Below are positions 10,504-25,900 of a DNA stretch of 64,000 nucleotides, in pieces. Position numbers and translations under genes: made by a program. Source of the stretch: Hortaea werneckii (Eukaryota; Ascomycota; Dothideomycetes; Mycosphaerellales; Teratosphaeriaceae). The notes beneath the pieces were generated by a model. That model saw nothing but the letters and a program-made list of their open reading frames with translations. It had not been told where the DNA came from and made no database searches. Each line of letters begins with the position of its first letter. The first letter of the stretch is position 1. The DNA lies in assembly GCA_037044905.1 (NCBI GenBank), contig JBAOKB010000020.1, positions 1 through 64,000 of the forward strand, read 5' to 3'.

Positions 10504-10959
10504 CTTTAATTAGTAAAAGGCCTTTAGTAACTAGCTAGCTTAAGAGAGAGATATAAAAGGTTAATAAGGTAGAAGAAAGAGAGAAAAGAAGTAGTTAGAG
10601 GCCTCTTATAGTAGTACAAGAGGCGATAGATAACTATAGCTTATATATAAATAGATAATAGAAGGTAGATACACTTACTAACCCTATACTATATATATAT
10701 ATAATAGACTAACTATTAGACTAGTATATAAGGTTAAATAGGCTAGCTCTCCCCTTTACTTAACTAAAGCGCTAATATTAATATAAACTATTATCTAAAT
10801 AAGATTAACCTAAACCCTCCCCTTTATAATTCTCTCTATAAGAATAGTCTATATCTAGACCTTCTACTAATAGTAAACATAGTAGGTAGTTTACTACTAA
10901 AGATAGCCTTTAGTATTATCTATATCGACTAGTACTACTTAATACTAGAGATATATAAT

Positions 10960-11450
10960 AACCTAACCGAAGTTAGGTACTAGTTAATTAGCTACTATTA
11001 TAGTTTTAATAAATACTAGTAGTTTATTAACTTTACTTAAATCTAGCTAGATAAGGCTATACTTAATCTAGCCTATAGTCTAGAATTTATTAGTCTACTA
11101 GCGTGTAATACCTAAGGTACCTAGCCTAGTTAAGTTAACTTTATTAATACTAGTATAAATATAATAGTAATAGCCTACTAGTATATTATCTAGTAGGGCC
11201 TAAGACATAGAGAGCTAAATATAAGACTAATACTATACTAGCGAGATTAATACCTACTATACTACTAATTCTACCTAGGTTAGCTAGTAAGTAATCTATA
11301 GTAACCTCTATATATCTAAGACCTACGCGTTTATTAAGAATATAGTAGCTAGGCCTAGTAGCTAGGATGTTATCCTTACCTATTAATTTCTTTAGTAATT
11401 TACTCTAGAAACAAGACTAATAATAATTAGGTAGCTATATAAGTACCTTG
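10960..11450 (+). mobile_element. Unidentified RIP-mutated coding relic, paralogue of 17,600-18,100
   Basis: One plus-strand frame, ignoring stops, contains a peptide pattern resembling the relic at 17.6 kb: an ILNLAYS/ILDLAYS core followed by an F-I-x-L-L pair and then V-[ND]-FIN. The family is not recognised. It is probably a transposon gene, since everything around it is transposon relic. Confidence 0.3.
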
Positions 11451-11951
11451 CCTCTAGAGGCTACCTCGTTATTAACTACCTAGTCCTAAGTAATAGTAGA
11501 CTAATAGATAGAAACCCCTCTAACTAGATAATTTATAGCTATTGCTAGACAACCTATATAGTAGAATATAGAGTAATAGGTAGCTAGAAAATAGTAATAT
11601 AGCTATAGTATCTCTTTATAACTATTATAGTATTAAATACTAATATAACTAGAATAAGGAGGGAGTTAGAGGTAGCGATTTAGATAGTTAGAAGTATACT
11701 TTAAGCTATAGCTCTATTGCTAGATCCTATAGCTTCTAGTAACAATATAACTAATAACCTCGTAAGATATATAGAAACCTAGCCTCGCTAACTAGCCTAT
11801 AATCTATAAGTAAATATAGATCTAGAGTATTAGGTAGTTAATAATATATTATATATAAAGGCTAAAGTTAACAACCTAGTAGTAGATAGGAATATATTAT
11901 TATACTACCTAATATTCTTAATCCTAGCTATTATAAGATAGGCTTTAGGCT

Positions 11952-12003
11952 AGAAAGAAAGAGAGAAAGAGAGAAAGAGAGAAAGAGGGAAAGAGAGAGA
12001 GAA
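11952..12003 (+). repeat. GA-rich simple repeat
   Basis: A run of GAAA, GAGA and GAAAGAGA units lies inside the AT-rich block. All-purine runs contain neither CpA nor TpG, so they survive RIP unchanged. No gene signal is seen in it. Confidence 0.7.
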
Positions 12004-15000
12004 GGCAAGTAAGAGAGGTAGGTAATAAAGGATATATAAAGGAGAAAAAGGAGATAGACCTATATAGCTAACTAGATAGGCATAAGCTAGTAGTTATAGG
12101 ATAGTATATAGATACTTAGCTTTCTAGCTTGTCTATCTATATTACTATAACTATTCTTAAATACTATATTAGAAAAAAGGGGATTTATAGGCGCGATATA
12201 GTAGAGTAGAGAAGATACTATTAACTAGTAGTAAGAGAGTTATATTAGTAAAGTACTAGATAAGGTTAGTACTACTAGAATAGTACTAAGTTATTATTAT
12301 AGGCCTATAATAATAATTTAGCGCTATACCCCTCCTACTATAATATATTATATATTTCTATCTATTACTAGAAGAGTAAGATGCCTTTTAACCTACGACT
12401 TACTAGAAGTTATAGGTATATCTAGTAGTAAAAGGAAAGTAGTAAGTAGGCGTAGCCTTAACCTAGGACTACTTATAGTACTATAGAAACTATAGGGAGG
12501 TAGTTAGCCTTCCCTTCTATAATCTAGATTTACTAAACCTAGTATATAATAATAGATACCTCTCTAATTAATCTAGTAATATAGCTATTCTTAGCCTCTA
12601 CTATCTAAAAAGGCTAGCATCGATAGGAAGGTTCCTAGCTAGAGGACAAAAATAGATTTTACTAGTAAAGGATAGCTATTTATCGCGGGACTATAATTAA
12701 TTTAGTAATATCTAAAGACTTATAAAAGGGGTCTCTAGTAGCCTCGATACTCCCTTTTATTCTAGTAAGTAGAAGGATAGAGGCGATATCTAGACCTAGG
12801 TCCTACTCTAGGTATTAATATAAAACTATATATAATCTAGAATCCTAGGCTAATAATTCCGTAGCTATCCTTCTAGATAGAGTAGCTAGTAAAGCCTTAG
12901 TAGTCCTAGTTTAAGGTTATCTATAGTAGTATAGTAGTTATAGTATCTTAGTAGCTAGAACTTTATAAGATAGCTAATAGTAAGGGAAGGGTAAACCTAT
13001 AGCCTAGAATTCTCTAGATAGAGGTAAAGAGTAATACTATCTAGTAAGGCGGCGTTCTAATAGATATTATATATATTAGAGTACCCCCTTATAGATAGGT
13101 AGAACTAGCGCTTATAGATATCCTATACCCTTTACTTTAGCGAGTATATTAAGAAAATAGAAGGCTAGCTATATAGTACTAACTACGCTCGCTATAGAGA
13201 AGGATATTAACGTATAACTACCTACCTCTTACTATAGTACTCGACTTATAGATAGATAAGACTAATATTCTAGGACATACTATACCTTTTACTTAAATAA
13301 ATATACTAAATATAGACTTATAGACTCGCTATATAGCGCTAAATATACTTACTATAGATAAGGATATTAACTAGTAAAGAACTAAGCCTTTCCTTAATAT
13401 TCTAGTACCTTTAGTTTTACTTTATAAGTAACTTAGCTATTTAGCTTCGATTTCGACCTATCTAATAAGTAATAAGCGACAAGAGGATAAAAAGTATAAG
13501 TCTACCTCTTAGGTACTATAGCTATTAGCTAATAAAGATATAGAATAGCAATTCTAATACTATAGATACTAGCTAAAAGGACTTTCTATAGGGTAGATAT
13601 AGCGAGCCTCCTAGAACTAATCGACTATCTAATACCTAAGATTAGAGATATAAGGACTACTAAGGTCTTAATTAATTTTAATAGATTATACCCTAATATC
13701 TACTATAAATATCTCTAGATAAACTATCTATTTCTTATTAGGACAATCCCTAGTAAAGGGCCTAGGCTAATTTTCTACTACTATATCTTTATACGCTAGT
13801 TAGCCTTTAATAATAATAGCTATATCTATAATCGCAACCTTAACTTCTTCCTTAGACCTAGTATTAGTCTAGTAGTAACATAAGGCGAAGTCTATATAGC
13901 CTATTAGTATAGAATACTATTAACTAACTAGCCCTATACTAACTTCTATAGTGTTACTAATATATATCTCTAGCTATAGGTCTATAACCTTTACCTAATA
14001 GATATATATATAATCTATATAGGGCCTAATCTTTATACTATATAGAAAGGGATCTATCTTAAGATAAAAGATAGAAGTATAGAGATAGTACTAGTAGTAG
14101 AAGATAATTAGTAGGTAAATTAGGGCCTAATAGAAAAGGTAAGATAGATAGATAAATAGGCGCCTTAAGGTTAGACTATATATATCTAGCTATAGTAATA
14201 GAGCTTATAGTATAAAAAAGGGGAGATAGAGAGGTCTTAAGTAGAAAGAGAAAGGCCTTATAGCAACCTATAGTACTAGAAAGAGAGTTAGTATATAGAC
14301 ATTATATAGATATAAACGTAGGTAGGTTACTCTTCTTTATATATAGTAAATACTATAAGCCTATAGGCTTAAATGCTTACTAATAACCTAGAAGAGTATT
14401 ATACTATAAGCTAACAATATTATATAGACATAAGTTAATAAAGAATAGTTATAGAAGAAAAGGGATTATTAGATTAGTAAAGGTTAAGGCTCTACCTTAG
14501 TATAAAGACTACTAATAGTAAGCCCTTTAGGAGGCTATAATAATAGTTAAGGTATCGATACTATCTAGTCGACAATAGAGGCCTAGAGTATTATATACTA
14601 TTACTAGAAGATATAGCTAGCTTTAGACTAGGCCTAGTAAATTAGTAACTTACTTCTTTTATAGGCTAAGCTCGATATAGACTACTTAGAAGGGCTACTA
14701 GATTATAGGTAGAGTATTAAAAGAAGTACTAGTAAGAAGAGAGCATAGGCCTTTAGATATCTATATACGAAACCTAGATATAGTAAGGTTAAGTCTAATA
14801 GTAAAGGCAAAAGTATATATATATTAGTAATAAGTAACAATTAGGGCCTAGATTAATAAATCCGAGCCTATAGTAATCGATCGAGATAATAGAGCGCTCT
14901 ATATAGAGTATACCTTAATTTAAATAATAACTCTCTTAGATAGAGTCTTATATTACTCTATAAGGGTTAGGTATCTTATAAGGGTAACGCTCTACTTTCT

Positions 15001-17599
15001 AGAACTTAATATATATTTTAGAATATCGATTAAGAGAGAATTGTACTACTAGTTAATAGTAGACCCTTTAGACTAAGTATAGCCTCTTCTTCTAGAGGTC
15101 TACTATAGGCTTCGACTTACTTTTTATATAAGAAATATCCTATAAAAACTAATACTAGATACCTAAGGATACCTAGACCTAAACATAGGATATAGAGAAG
15201 GACAAGATAGTAGATAGGTACTCTAAAGGTATTAGACTATAGCTTTATACTATAGGCTTAGCAATTCTCCTATATAAAGATTAATAATAAAAGTAAGTAT
15301 AAATAATACTATAGTAGACCTCTAAGTAATTAGATACTATAGAAGTATAGTAGAGAGGTATAAAGCTAAAATATATAGTCTATTTACTAGAAGTAGAGTA
15401 AAGCTAGAATAGTAGTACTATATTCTAGCTCGCTTCTATTAGGTACTATAGCTAAAAAGTAGAGTTAAGTATAGGTGTAGGTAGCTAAATAAGGTAGGAT
15501 TAGATATAGTCGACAAGATAGTAGTTCTAAAGAAAACGAGGGAACTAATAGAAGGACATAGATAGCTAGAAAATAAGTAGATTATATAGAGAGTAAATAT
15601 ATATTAGATAAAAGATAGAGTAGGTCTATAGTAATATTCTTACTTACTAGTCGACTATTCTAGATAATACTACTAGTTCCTTTACTAAGATTCTACTACG
15701 TTTTATACTATTAGAATCTTTATCTATATAGCCTCTTTCTTCTCCGTTACTTAATAACAAGTAAATATAGAGGCTAGCTTAAGATTATCTAGAGAGAAGG
15801 CTACGTACCTCTTATATACTATATATTCCTAATACTACGTCGCGCCTATACTCTCTAGTATAATAAGGGTAGTACTATTATATATTAGGATATAGACATT
15901 TAGCTAGATCTAATATATACTACTATTGTTGTCTCTATAAATAGAGTTAAAGTTAATTAGATAGAGATTATTAACTTTTAGCTAGAGGTAGGTACTAGAA
16001 ATACTATAGAAGTTAATATATAGAATATTATTAGTAGAGTAGTTGTAATAGCTAGTATAGCTAATAAAGCTATATCCCTATCCTCTATTAGTCTCGATAT
16101 CGATACTAGGCCTAATAAAGAAATCGATGTCGCGATTATAGATACTAGTATTAGAGTTAAAGATATCTATATTTAAGAAGTAAGTAAAGACCTAGCGCTT
16201 AAATATATAGTCTAGATATCTAGTACTTATCTAGCCTATAGTATAGAGGCGACTCTTATAAAAGAAGTAGAAGAATTTGTCGCCCTTATTATTATCTATA
16301 TAGTCTATAAAGGCCTTAGTAGTTGTAACGCTAGTAAGATAAGGGATTAGATATACTATTACTTCTAGTCTATAGCCTATATATCCTTTATAGAGAGTAG
16401 TCTCGTTAGGGACTATAATACGCGCTATTACTAAACTATATATAAGTTAGAGAGTATATAAGTATTTAAGTCGAGAGGGACCTATAGTAGTTCTTATTAA
16501 ATAGAAAAGTAGCTATAGACGAAGTTAAGATTAGAGCCTAATAGAAGGATTGTCGATAGGGTAGAAGTACTATTATTATTATTATTACTAGAGAGATAGA
16601 GAAGATACTAGTAGATAAGAGATATTCTATATAGTTTAGAGAATAAGTACTATATATTATAGAAGTAGGTTCGCTAGCTTTACTATATCTTCGGGTCTAT
16701 TATTAAGCGTAGGACATATCTAAAAAGGTTAAGATTACTTATATATACTAGTTAAAAATATAGAGGCGAGTCCTCTAACTAGTTAGTAGTATTAAGACTA
16801 CTAACCTAGAGTACTAGGCCTAGATCTAAAGCTCTAGTAATATTATAATTTGTATCTAGAGAGGGTATATAGGTATAGGCTATACTTATATAACTATATA
16901 ATACTATAGTAAGCGTATAATATAACTAGTATATCTACTAGTATATAAGGTATTTAATTCTAGTAATATAGTTATTAGCTAACCTTAACTATAGATAAGA
17001 CCTATAATAGTATAAACTTACTTATAGAAGGCTAGATAAGTCTTCGAAATCTATTAGTCGCAAGATACTATTATTTACTTATTTTATAAGGCTAATCTAT
17101 TAGAACTACTATATAGATAACCTTTCTAGAGAATAATTAAGAAGCCCTCCTATCGAACTCTTTATCTACTAGGCTTCTCCTTTACTAACTCTCGCCTATA
17201 GCTATTAATAACCCTCTCTATAATATTAGCTTCTATAATACCCTATAGACTCTAAAGTACTTATATTCTAACCTATCTAAGTAGCCGACTAGTATACCTT
17301 CTATAAGAGATAGCGCTAGTATAAATAGTATTAGCTAGACAATATATACGCGGGTACTTCTTTAGCTTTAGACCTCTAGATAGTAAAGCTTTAAGAAGCG
17401 AGTACTCGCTTCTCTTTAACTAAATACCCTTCTAGCTAGATATTAACATCGATAGCGACATTACTTATAATAATAATAATAATAATAACTAGAGCCCTAT
17501 GTTTAGAAAGCGCTAGACTAAGCGATACCTCTACGACTAGTAAAGCCCTACTAATATAGCGCCTAGCTAGCTAGCCTAGAGTACTTTTAGTATTACCTA

Positions 17600-18100
17600 T
17601 ACTAACTACTACTACTAGGAATTACTAGTAATATATAACAATCTAGAATAGGTATTATACTAGCTACTCTACTACTATAGTAGGCTTAATAACTTCTAGC
17701 GCTTTATAATATATACTAATATCTAGCCCTATAAGACTATACTAGACCTCGCCTATAGTACTAGTTTTATAGAACTACTAGTATATAATATACTTAGCTC
17801 TAATACTAGCTAGGTTGACTTTATTAATATAAACTATAAGATACTTAAAGGGTTAATAAGATAAGTCTCCCTTCTAACCTACCTTCTAGCTAGACTAATA
17901 CTAAGATAGCGCTAATATTAAAGTAGCTAGCGCTCTAAGGTTTACTCTCTAGCTACCTAGAGTAGAGTATTTTGCGTAAATAACCTTTATAATCTATAGA
18001 TATATTTATAGCTAAAGTAGAAAACTAGAAAGACTAGTAGGTAGTATATTATCCTTACCTTCCTCTTTTTTAACTATTTTACTAAGGAGATAAAACTATA
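17600..18100 (+). mobile_element. Unidentified RIP-mutated coding relic, paralogue of 10,960-11,450
   Basis: The plus-strand frame over about 17,640-17,850 reads, between stops, as a protein-like string with ILDLAYS, FIELLVYN and VDFIN, matching the 10.97 kb relic in order and orientation. Two related copies 6.6 kb apart suggest two insertions of one element family or one duplicated segment. The family cannot be assigned by eye. Confidence 0.3.
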
Positions 18101-21100
18101 GATACTAGAATAACTAGGCGAATATATCTATTCTAGCGGCTATCTTATTATCGACTAGCTAGTCCCTAGCTCTAGCTATAGCTAGTTAGAATATCCTCTC
18201 GCTACCTAGTATATATTTAGCTAGCGTAGGATAGTTATTACTTTAAGCTATAGAAATATAGTAATATAGAAGATAGGTAACTAAGTATAGTATCTAACCT
18301 TTATTTAGATAATATTAATAGATACTATAGAAGAGGCTTACTAGGTAATAGAGGCTATAATCTAAGTAGCTAGGAGAATACTATAGGCATCGACACTCTC
18401 GCTAGATCTAACTATAGCTACCTAAGACATTAGTAATAACTTTATCTAATAGATAGTAGAGAGACTAGACCTTCTAGGCTAGCCTCTACTAGTAAATATA
18501 GACCTAAAGTACCTTACTAGTATTTAAGAGAAGGAATAGAGAGTAAGATAATAGCTAGGCGTTCTAAATATAGTATTTTATATAGTAGAATTCGAGGTAT
18601 TTATAGTAATATAGTTTTAAAGACAACTAGATAGAAAGGGTTAGTAGGTTATAATAAACTTAATAGTTAGAGGAGGTATTATATTATAGCTACTATAGAG
18701 AGAGATAGAGAATAAGGTAAAGGGTAGGTAGTAATAATAGAGGCTAGCAAGATACTCTAAGACATAAGAATAATAGTATAATACTATTTAATAATATATA
18801 TTTAGCGCCTTACTTACTTTATAGCTAGCTACGCGTACTTAATTAGTAATAGACTATACTTAATAGCTACTTATAGTAGAGAGCCCTAGTCTAGGAATAT
18901 AGAAATATAGGCTAAAATTCTAGTATAGTAAAATATAGGAAGCTAGAGGCTTAGCCTATTTAGCTAATAGGATTTTTATTCTTTTAAGGTCGCTATTAAA
19001 TTAATCTAAAAGCGCTTATTATAACAATTAAAATAGGAGACAAAAGAGAGTTAAAGCTTAGATTCTAGAATTAAGGTATAGTTATAGTTAAATTAAGGTT
19101 AGACTTATACTTAAAGCTTAGCCTAATCCTAAATAACTCTAAGTCTAGTAGAAAGTCCTTCTAATTATATATACTACCTAAATAGATACTAAACTAATAT
19201 AGCTAGGTATAGAGGGCGCTATAATAGGAATTAGAAGAATCGCTTCTATATTATAATTTGCTAGGTAATTAAAGTATAGGATCCTTCGAGGTAGTTGCCT
19301 CCTAGTAGATTACTAAGAGGATAGGATAGCTTTAAGCGAGGCTTTAAGCGAGACGCTAAAGATAAAGCGAGGCTAGAATAATACTAATATAGTTTTTTAA
19401 GGCTGCGTTCTACCTAGGTAGACATAGATTATATATTATATAGTAAGGCTCCTTAAGGTTACCTAGGCTATCTAACTAGAATAATTATAACTATAACTAT
19501 CTTTACTTTATACTTCTATTAACGCTAAATACTAATAGATATAATATAGTAAGAAAGCTACTATAGCTAATTAGAAACTATATAAGATATAATATATAGG
19601 AGGCTATTATATTACTTCGCTTTTAATAATCGAGAGGCTATATAATAAGCTTCTATAACTCCTAGCTAGTAATAAATATAAATACCTATATATTAGTAGC
19701 TACTACTTAGACATAGAGATCTACTATATACTATAATATTTACTTCTACTATATATACTATTCGCTTTGACTAAAGACAAGGTAAGAAAAAAGCTCTTCC
19801 TATAATACAAGGTACTATAGTAAGGCAATAAAGGTACTATAGTTAGTACTATAATACTTAATAAAGAGATATATAATAGTAACTATAACTATCTAGTAAT
19901 AGGCGACAAGGGAATAATAATTAAGCCTAGGGTTTCTACTAAATAGGATATAGTAGTATTTTTATAGTACTATAGATACTACGTTACCCTACTAGCTACT
20001 TTAAAAGGTAGTAAGAAGGAAAGTACGCTACCGCCCCTATATATAAAATATCTATTGTCTTTATAATCTAAGTCTAGTAGGGATTAGAGTAGAGTAGGAC
20101 GCTAGATATAGAGAAGGAAGCAAAAGCAAGTAGTATTATAAGTATCGAGCTATCCTATAATACTACTTAGGATAGAGAAAGTAATAAGGTCTAATAATAA
20201 TAGTAGGATAGAGAGAAACTATTCTAAAGATATAAAGTATAATACTAGCGATAGAAGGAGTAGTAGATATACTCTAGCTTATAAAATTAGTAATAGGGAT
20301 AAGCGAGGGTATATTATAGATAGTAGATAGTAAATAGAGAGATAGCGGAAGCGACTAAGGCTAGTCTAACTAGAATTAATAGAGTTAAAGTTAAACTATA
20401 TAACCCTTATAATATACGCGAATCTAGCTAAGTTATATATCTATACCTAGACAAGTTTAGCTTAAGGCAAGATACCCTTATAGCTAATACTAACAAGGGA
20501 CAATATAGTAGCTTAGCTTCCTAATATAAAGATAATAAGTAAACGCTCGCTAGAGATAGTAGTATAAAAGCTTCTAATCTAGTCTATAGAAGAAGATACT
20601 AGAGTAAAGGGTAATATAGATAGGTAGTAATATTATAGTAAGCTAGAAAGGACCTAATTAATAGATAAAGGGACTAGATTTACTAATCGATTATAATAGA
20701 CAATTGTTAGAATAGTAAAGTAGCGCTAATACTTCTAACCCTACATATTTCTACCCTAAATATACTATAATCTAGCTCTACCAATAATAAGGCGGATATA
20801 GAAGGTCTAAGTTATAACTTTAAAAAGGACTAAATAATAATAGATAGCGAATAGGGCCACGATAGAAAGATAGCCTAGGTAATAGTATAAGAAAAGTTCT
20901 ACGAGGGCTTCTATATAGATATATAGGAGGCTAAGAGGATATATTATTACTATATAATAGAGGACTCGCTATATAGATTCTATTAGAAGGATAAAGGCCT
21001 CTAGTTAATATTTTAATACGTATTATTAATTGCGAAAAAGACAATAGGTCTCTAGATATAATTTAACTAGTATAACTTTATATACTAATAGAAACTCTCG

Positions 21101-24100
21101 AAAGGGTTAAAATTAGCGCTCTAACTATTAGAGCCTAAGGCGATATAGACTCTAGTACTCTAGTAAATATAAGGCGATTAGCGAGAAGTTATTATATATA
21201 CCTAATTATATTACTAATAGGTACTAGAAGCAGACGCCTAGGACTATACTATAATATACCTATACTATATAGCAAGTATTAAACTCGCCTCGCTCTATAA
21301 TATTTTTATAAAGTAAATAGTTATAATATCTAAATAGGGATTAGAATTATAATAGGACAAGTCTACTATTCTATAGATTCTATTTTAGAGTATAGAGAGA
21401 GAGTTATATAAGACTCTCCTATATATATTTATAGATAAATAGGCATAAGAGAGTAGTTATAAAAAGGAGTAGTTAGAATTTTAACACGCTATTAAACTTA
21501 GGTAATAGTAAAGAGGGTTTATAGATAAGCTAGGACCTAGTACCTTACTACTAATTAACTTTATAGAGGGTAAAAGATTAATCGAGAAGGACCTACTACT
21601 ACTAATCTTCTATATATAGGTAAGACTATTAGTTTAGCTCTAGCCTAATATTAGAGAAAGAGGGAAGATAGTAGAACGAAGATTTATAGCCCTTTAGGAC
21701 CTCTTAACCTCTTAGACTAATAGTAAAATTAAAGTAAGGGTAGAGAGGTAGAAGTATTAATAATACTCGCTAAATAAATAGTTTAAACTACTAAGCGACC
21801 CTAAGGATATTATATATAGTACGACAAGGCTAGATAATATAATAACGTAGAATAAAGAACTTAAAAAAGAGTTTAATATAGATAACTTTCTACTAGTATA
21901 GTAAATATAGATAATGTCTAAATATTAAATATAGTCTAAATATAACCTCCTTCTATAGAGTAACCTAGGCTAGAACGCTAGAATATAATTAGTTACTAGG
22001 CTATATAGACCTACCTCCTAGAGTAGTATCTTAGGAGGTAGGTTCTACTAAGACATTTTATATAATATGTAGCTAGAATAGAATACTTATCTCTAGGTAG
22101 GAGATAATAAGTAATAAAGGAAGTCTATTATAATATTAGATATTATACACGATAGGAAACAATAAAGTCTATATAAATATAGCTAAAAATAAAGCATTAC
22201 CTAAAGAGCTAGTAAGAGATAACAAAAAGCCCTAATAGCCTAGTTAATAGGGAGGTGTATAGGTTCCTCTAGAGTAGGACAGACTAGTAGAGGCGTAGAC
22301 TAGAGCAAGGAGAGGATATTAGTATACTATAACTAATTACTACCTTCTAGCTAAAGTGCCCTAAGTCCTATAGCCCCTTAGGATAGTAGTCTACCTAGTA
22401 GAAGCGAGAGAGATAGCTATAGAAGGACGTTAGCCTAATAGGCAAATAGGCTCCTACTAGTAGTTCTATATAGTAATAGTAGGTTAGAAATATATAGTAG
22501 TAATAGGTAGTCCTCTTACTAGAAGGCTAGACCTACTAGGTAGATTTCTAGATAGTATAGGCTCTAAGAGCTATAGAGAGAGTATTAAGTTATCTTCTAT
22601 ATAGATAAGGACCTAAGAATATCTAGTAGAAATAGTCTACTACCTACTATAGCAAGTAGAAAGGTTAGTATAGGTTAGATAGTATTCTAGTAGCTAGGAG
22701 GTAAGCTAGCCTTTAGGCGTCTTTAGTCCTATACTAGTAGTACTATTAGGCGTATATATAGTTATAAATTCCGTAATTAATAGAGTAAGTTACGTTTATA
22801 TATATATATATACCCTATACTACGTAATATTAATTTAGAACCCCTAACCCTAAGGCGCTTATATAGTACTATCTAGAAGGTAGTATTAATATCCTTCTAG
22901 AAGGTTTTAGGAATATATTCTAGTATAATCTCTTATATTTTTCCTTTTTTAAGTAAGTTCTTATTTCTAAAAAATCGGTACTATTCTTTAAAGCGCTTAT
23001 ATATACTAGGTATAACCTAAGTATAGTTATTCTCGTCTTTATTATTAAGAGATAGACTACCTTAGATCTATATAGAAGCTAGTTAGTTATTAACTAGAAT
23101 AGAGAGGTTATAATTAATATACCTAAAAAGGGTCTTATTATCCTTCTAAGTAACTTTAATATAGTATATAATTGCTAATAGAGTTAGACAATAGTCCTTT
23201 TAGAGTAGTATATATAGTAGCTAGTAGGTAGGGTCTTAATATATTACTTATTAGGTAATAGAGTAGAAAGATATCCTTCTCTATCTAAGGTTAGATATAT
23301 TAGGTAAGTTATACTAGTACTAGTAGTATATATCTACTTCCTCCTTAGCTATCTTATATAAGATAAGCTTCTAGGTATAGTCGCTTCTTCTAATAGAAAG
23401 GATTATACTTTAGGCTTATTTTTACTACTTAAATAGAGGTATATTAATAGTTCTGTTTTTATTAAATTGTCTTAGCTACTTATCTATAATATCTAGGGCT
23501 ATCTAAATACTAAGGTAGTAATAAGGCTTATTTAATATAAGGTATAGTAGATAGTTAATATAAGCGTAGTATAGAATACTAAGAGTATCGCTAGAGATAC
23601 TACCTCTATATTCTTTATAGAAGCGACGCGCGATCTTACTAAGCGAAAATCTACTATATAGCATTTTGCCTATCTTATAGTCTTTAAGAGTTTTTTTAGT
23701 ATATCGCGAAACTAGATCCTTAATCTACTAATATAGGACCTCGTATATAATTTCTTAGATATAGAAACTAAGCCTCTAATAGATATACCTAAAGTAGAAT
23801 ATATAATAGCTACCCTAGGGTAAGATCTCTTTAATATTAAAGGTATATACTTTCTCTATAAGTTATATAGTATTATAACTATTAGATATCTACTTCCCTA
23901 TTTTAACGCGGTTTCTAATAGAGATACTAGTAGTATATTTGTTATATATATAGTTATTATTAGGTTATCTATACCTTCTAAGCTATTTAGGCAGGTTTAC
24001 CCTTGTCTTTATATATAGAGGTACCTATTACTATATAGCTTAAGGCAAGGTAGTTATAGTAGCTTCTTTAATATTAGGTAGTACCTAGTCTATAAGGTAA

Positions 24101-25650
24101 AGGTACTTAAATCTACTAGGGGATATTATAGTTAAGGGTCGCTTAGCTTTTAGTAATATATCTAAGCTTCTTATAGTTTTAATAGGTAGTAGTTTACTCT
24201 CTCTATATTAAGTTAGCGTATCTAGTAGAACTAATTTAGAGGTAAATATAATTGTCTTCTAGCCTTTTAATACTTAGCTAAAGAGTCTAGTAGGTAAAAG
24301 ATAGGTAGAAGAGCTAATAGGTATATTATATATTGTCTTATATAGTATATAGTATAAGGACAACTTAAACTAAGAAACTAACAATGTTTATATATATAAT
24401 AGTTAGTTAGGTCCTACTTTAGTAGCTTCTAATAGTTTAAGGGTACCTAATATATAGCTAGGTATAGCCCTTAACTAAGTAGGCAAGCCTATATCTATAA
24501 ACTAGCTATTATTATCTTAAATAAAGCCTTACTACGTAGCTTTTTTAATAAAACTATTAAGGCTATAGCTCTCTACTTCTATAAATCTCTAGGCGTTTAT
24601 AAAGTTAGTTAGGACAATATATCTTTACCTATCTTTATTATAGCTATAGTTAACAAGCTAATTAATAAACGCCTAGTTAGTAGTAAGCTACCTAGCTAGA
24701 ATATTATAGGGGTACCGCTTAGCTAACTTCCTAATATACTTATACCCTTATATAGTAATAAGTACGTAGTTTACTATACTATAAGTAAAGATGTCCTACT
24801 ACTCCTAATTAATAATAGTCTACCTATTACTACCTTTGTTATCTCTATTCTTTCTCTCTCTATTTACTATATTATTAGTCTTTAAAAATAAAAATAGAAA
24901 GGAGATATTAATATCTTAAGTATTAGTAGCTCCCTAGATAGAATTAGATCTTGCCTATTTTCTAGCTTAGTATACCTAATTATCTAACTACTTTATACTT
25001 CCTTCTATAAGTTATAGTAGGACTTACTAGTAATAGCTATATTCTCTATTATTAAGAATCTTTTTTAGTATACTAATTACTTTCTCGAAACTATTAGTAT
25101 TCTAAATAGATAGTAGTAGTAAAATAATAATATAGTAAATATATACTACCTCTATAAATTAGTTCTAGAGCTCTATAAACCTAGAGGGGTCTATACTAGA
25201 TATAGCTAGTAGTAGTTATATATAGTAGAAAGGTATTACTATAAGTTACTATCTATAGTAGGGGTATTAGAAAAGATATTAGTAAAGAAGAAAGTTATTC
25301 TATAGTAGAGTATAATAGAAGTTTTATAATCGTTATAGTAGCTACAATTATTTACTAAACTTAGCTATTATAGATTATTAAAATAGGTAGTAGCTTTTCT
25401 AACTAATAAAAACTCTTATTATTGTGGTAAATAAATATAGTAGGCGACTTTTATATTAAAAGTAAATAAGAAAAGTAAATAAAATCGCTATAAATAGCTA
25501 TATTTCTTAGTCTATATGTTTATACTAGTATTTATATTAATATTGTATATATATAATTACTACTACTTATCCGAGACTATTGTTTTATATATTAATAAAG
25601 ATATATAATATTAGTAGCTACATGTAGCTAGTATTTTTATATAAGTAAAC

Positions 25651-25900
25651 TTCTATCTAGAGACCCTAGTATAGAGATAAGTAGCTTAACTCTAGCTATA
25701 GCTAATTTAGTATATTATATTAGGCATATTCTAACTATTTTCTAGTAAGTTTTCTAATACTAGTTTTGTCTATCTAGAGGCCCTAGTATAGAGCTATAAC
25801 TTGTTTTTCGTTATTTTTCTTTATCTAGAGGCCCTAGAATAAAGATATAGTCTATTTTCGATACTTTTTCTCTATATAAAGGCCCTAGTATAGAGGTAGA
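25651..25900 (+). repeat. Four dispersed copies of a CTAGAGGCCCTAG-type motif
   Basis: Related copies begin near 25,651, 25,771, 25,821 and 25,871, each reading roughly TCTATCTAGAGGCCCTAG followed by (T/A)ATAGAG or similar. A fifth copy (CTAGGGGCCCTAG) lies at about 29,692-29,715. The core is nearly palindromic. The cluster lies just beyond the 3' side of the Gypsy relic, so it may belong to an LTR or a neighbouring element. Confidence 0.5.
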
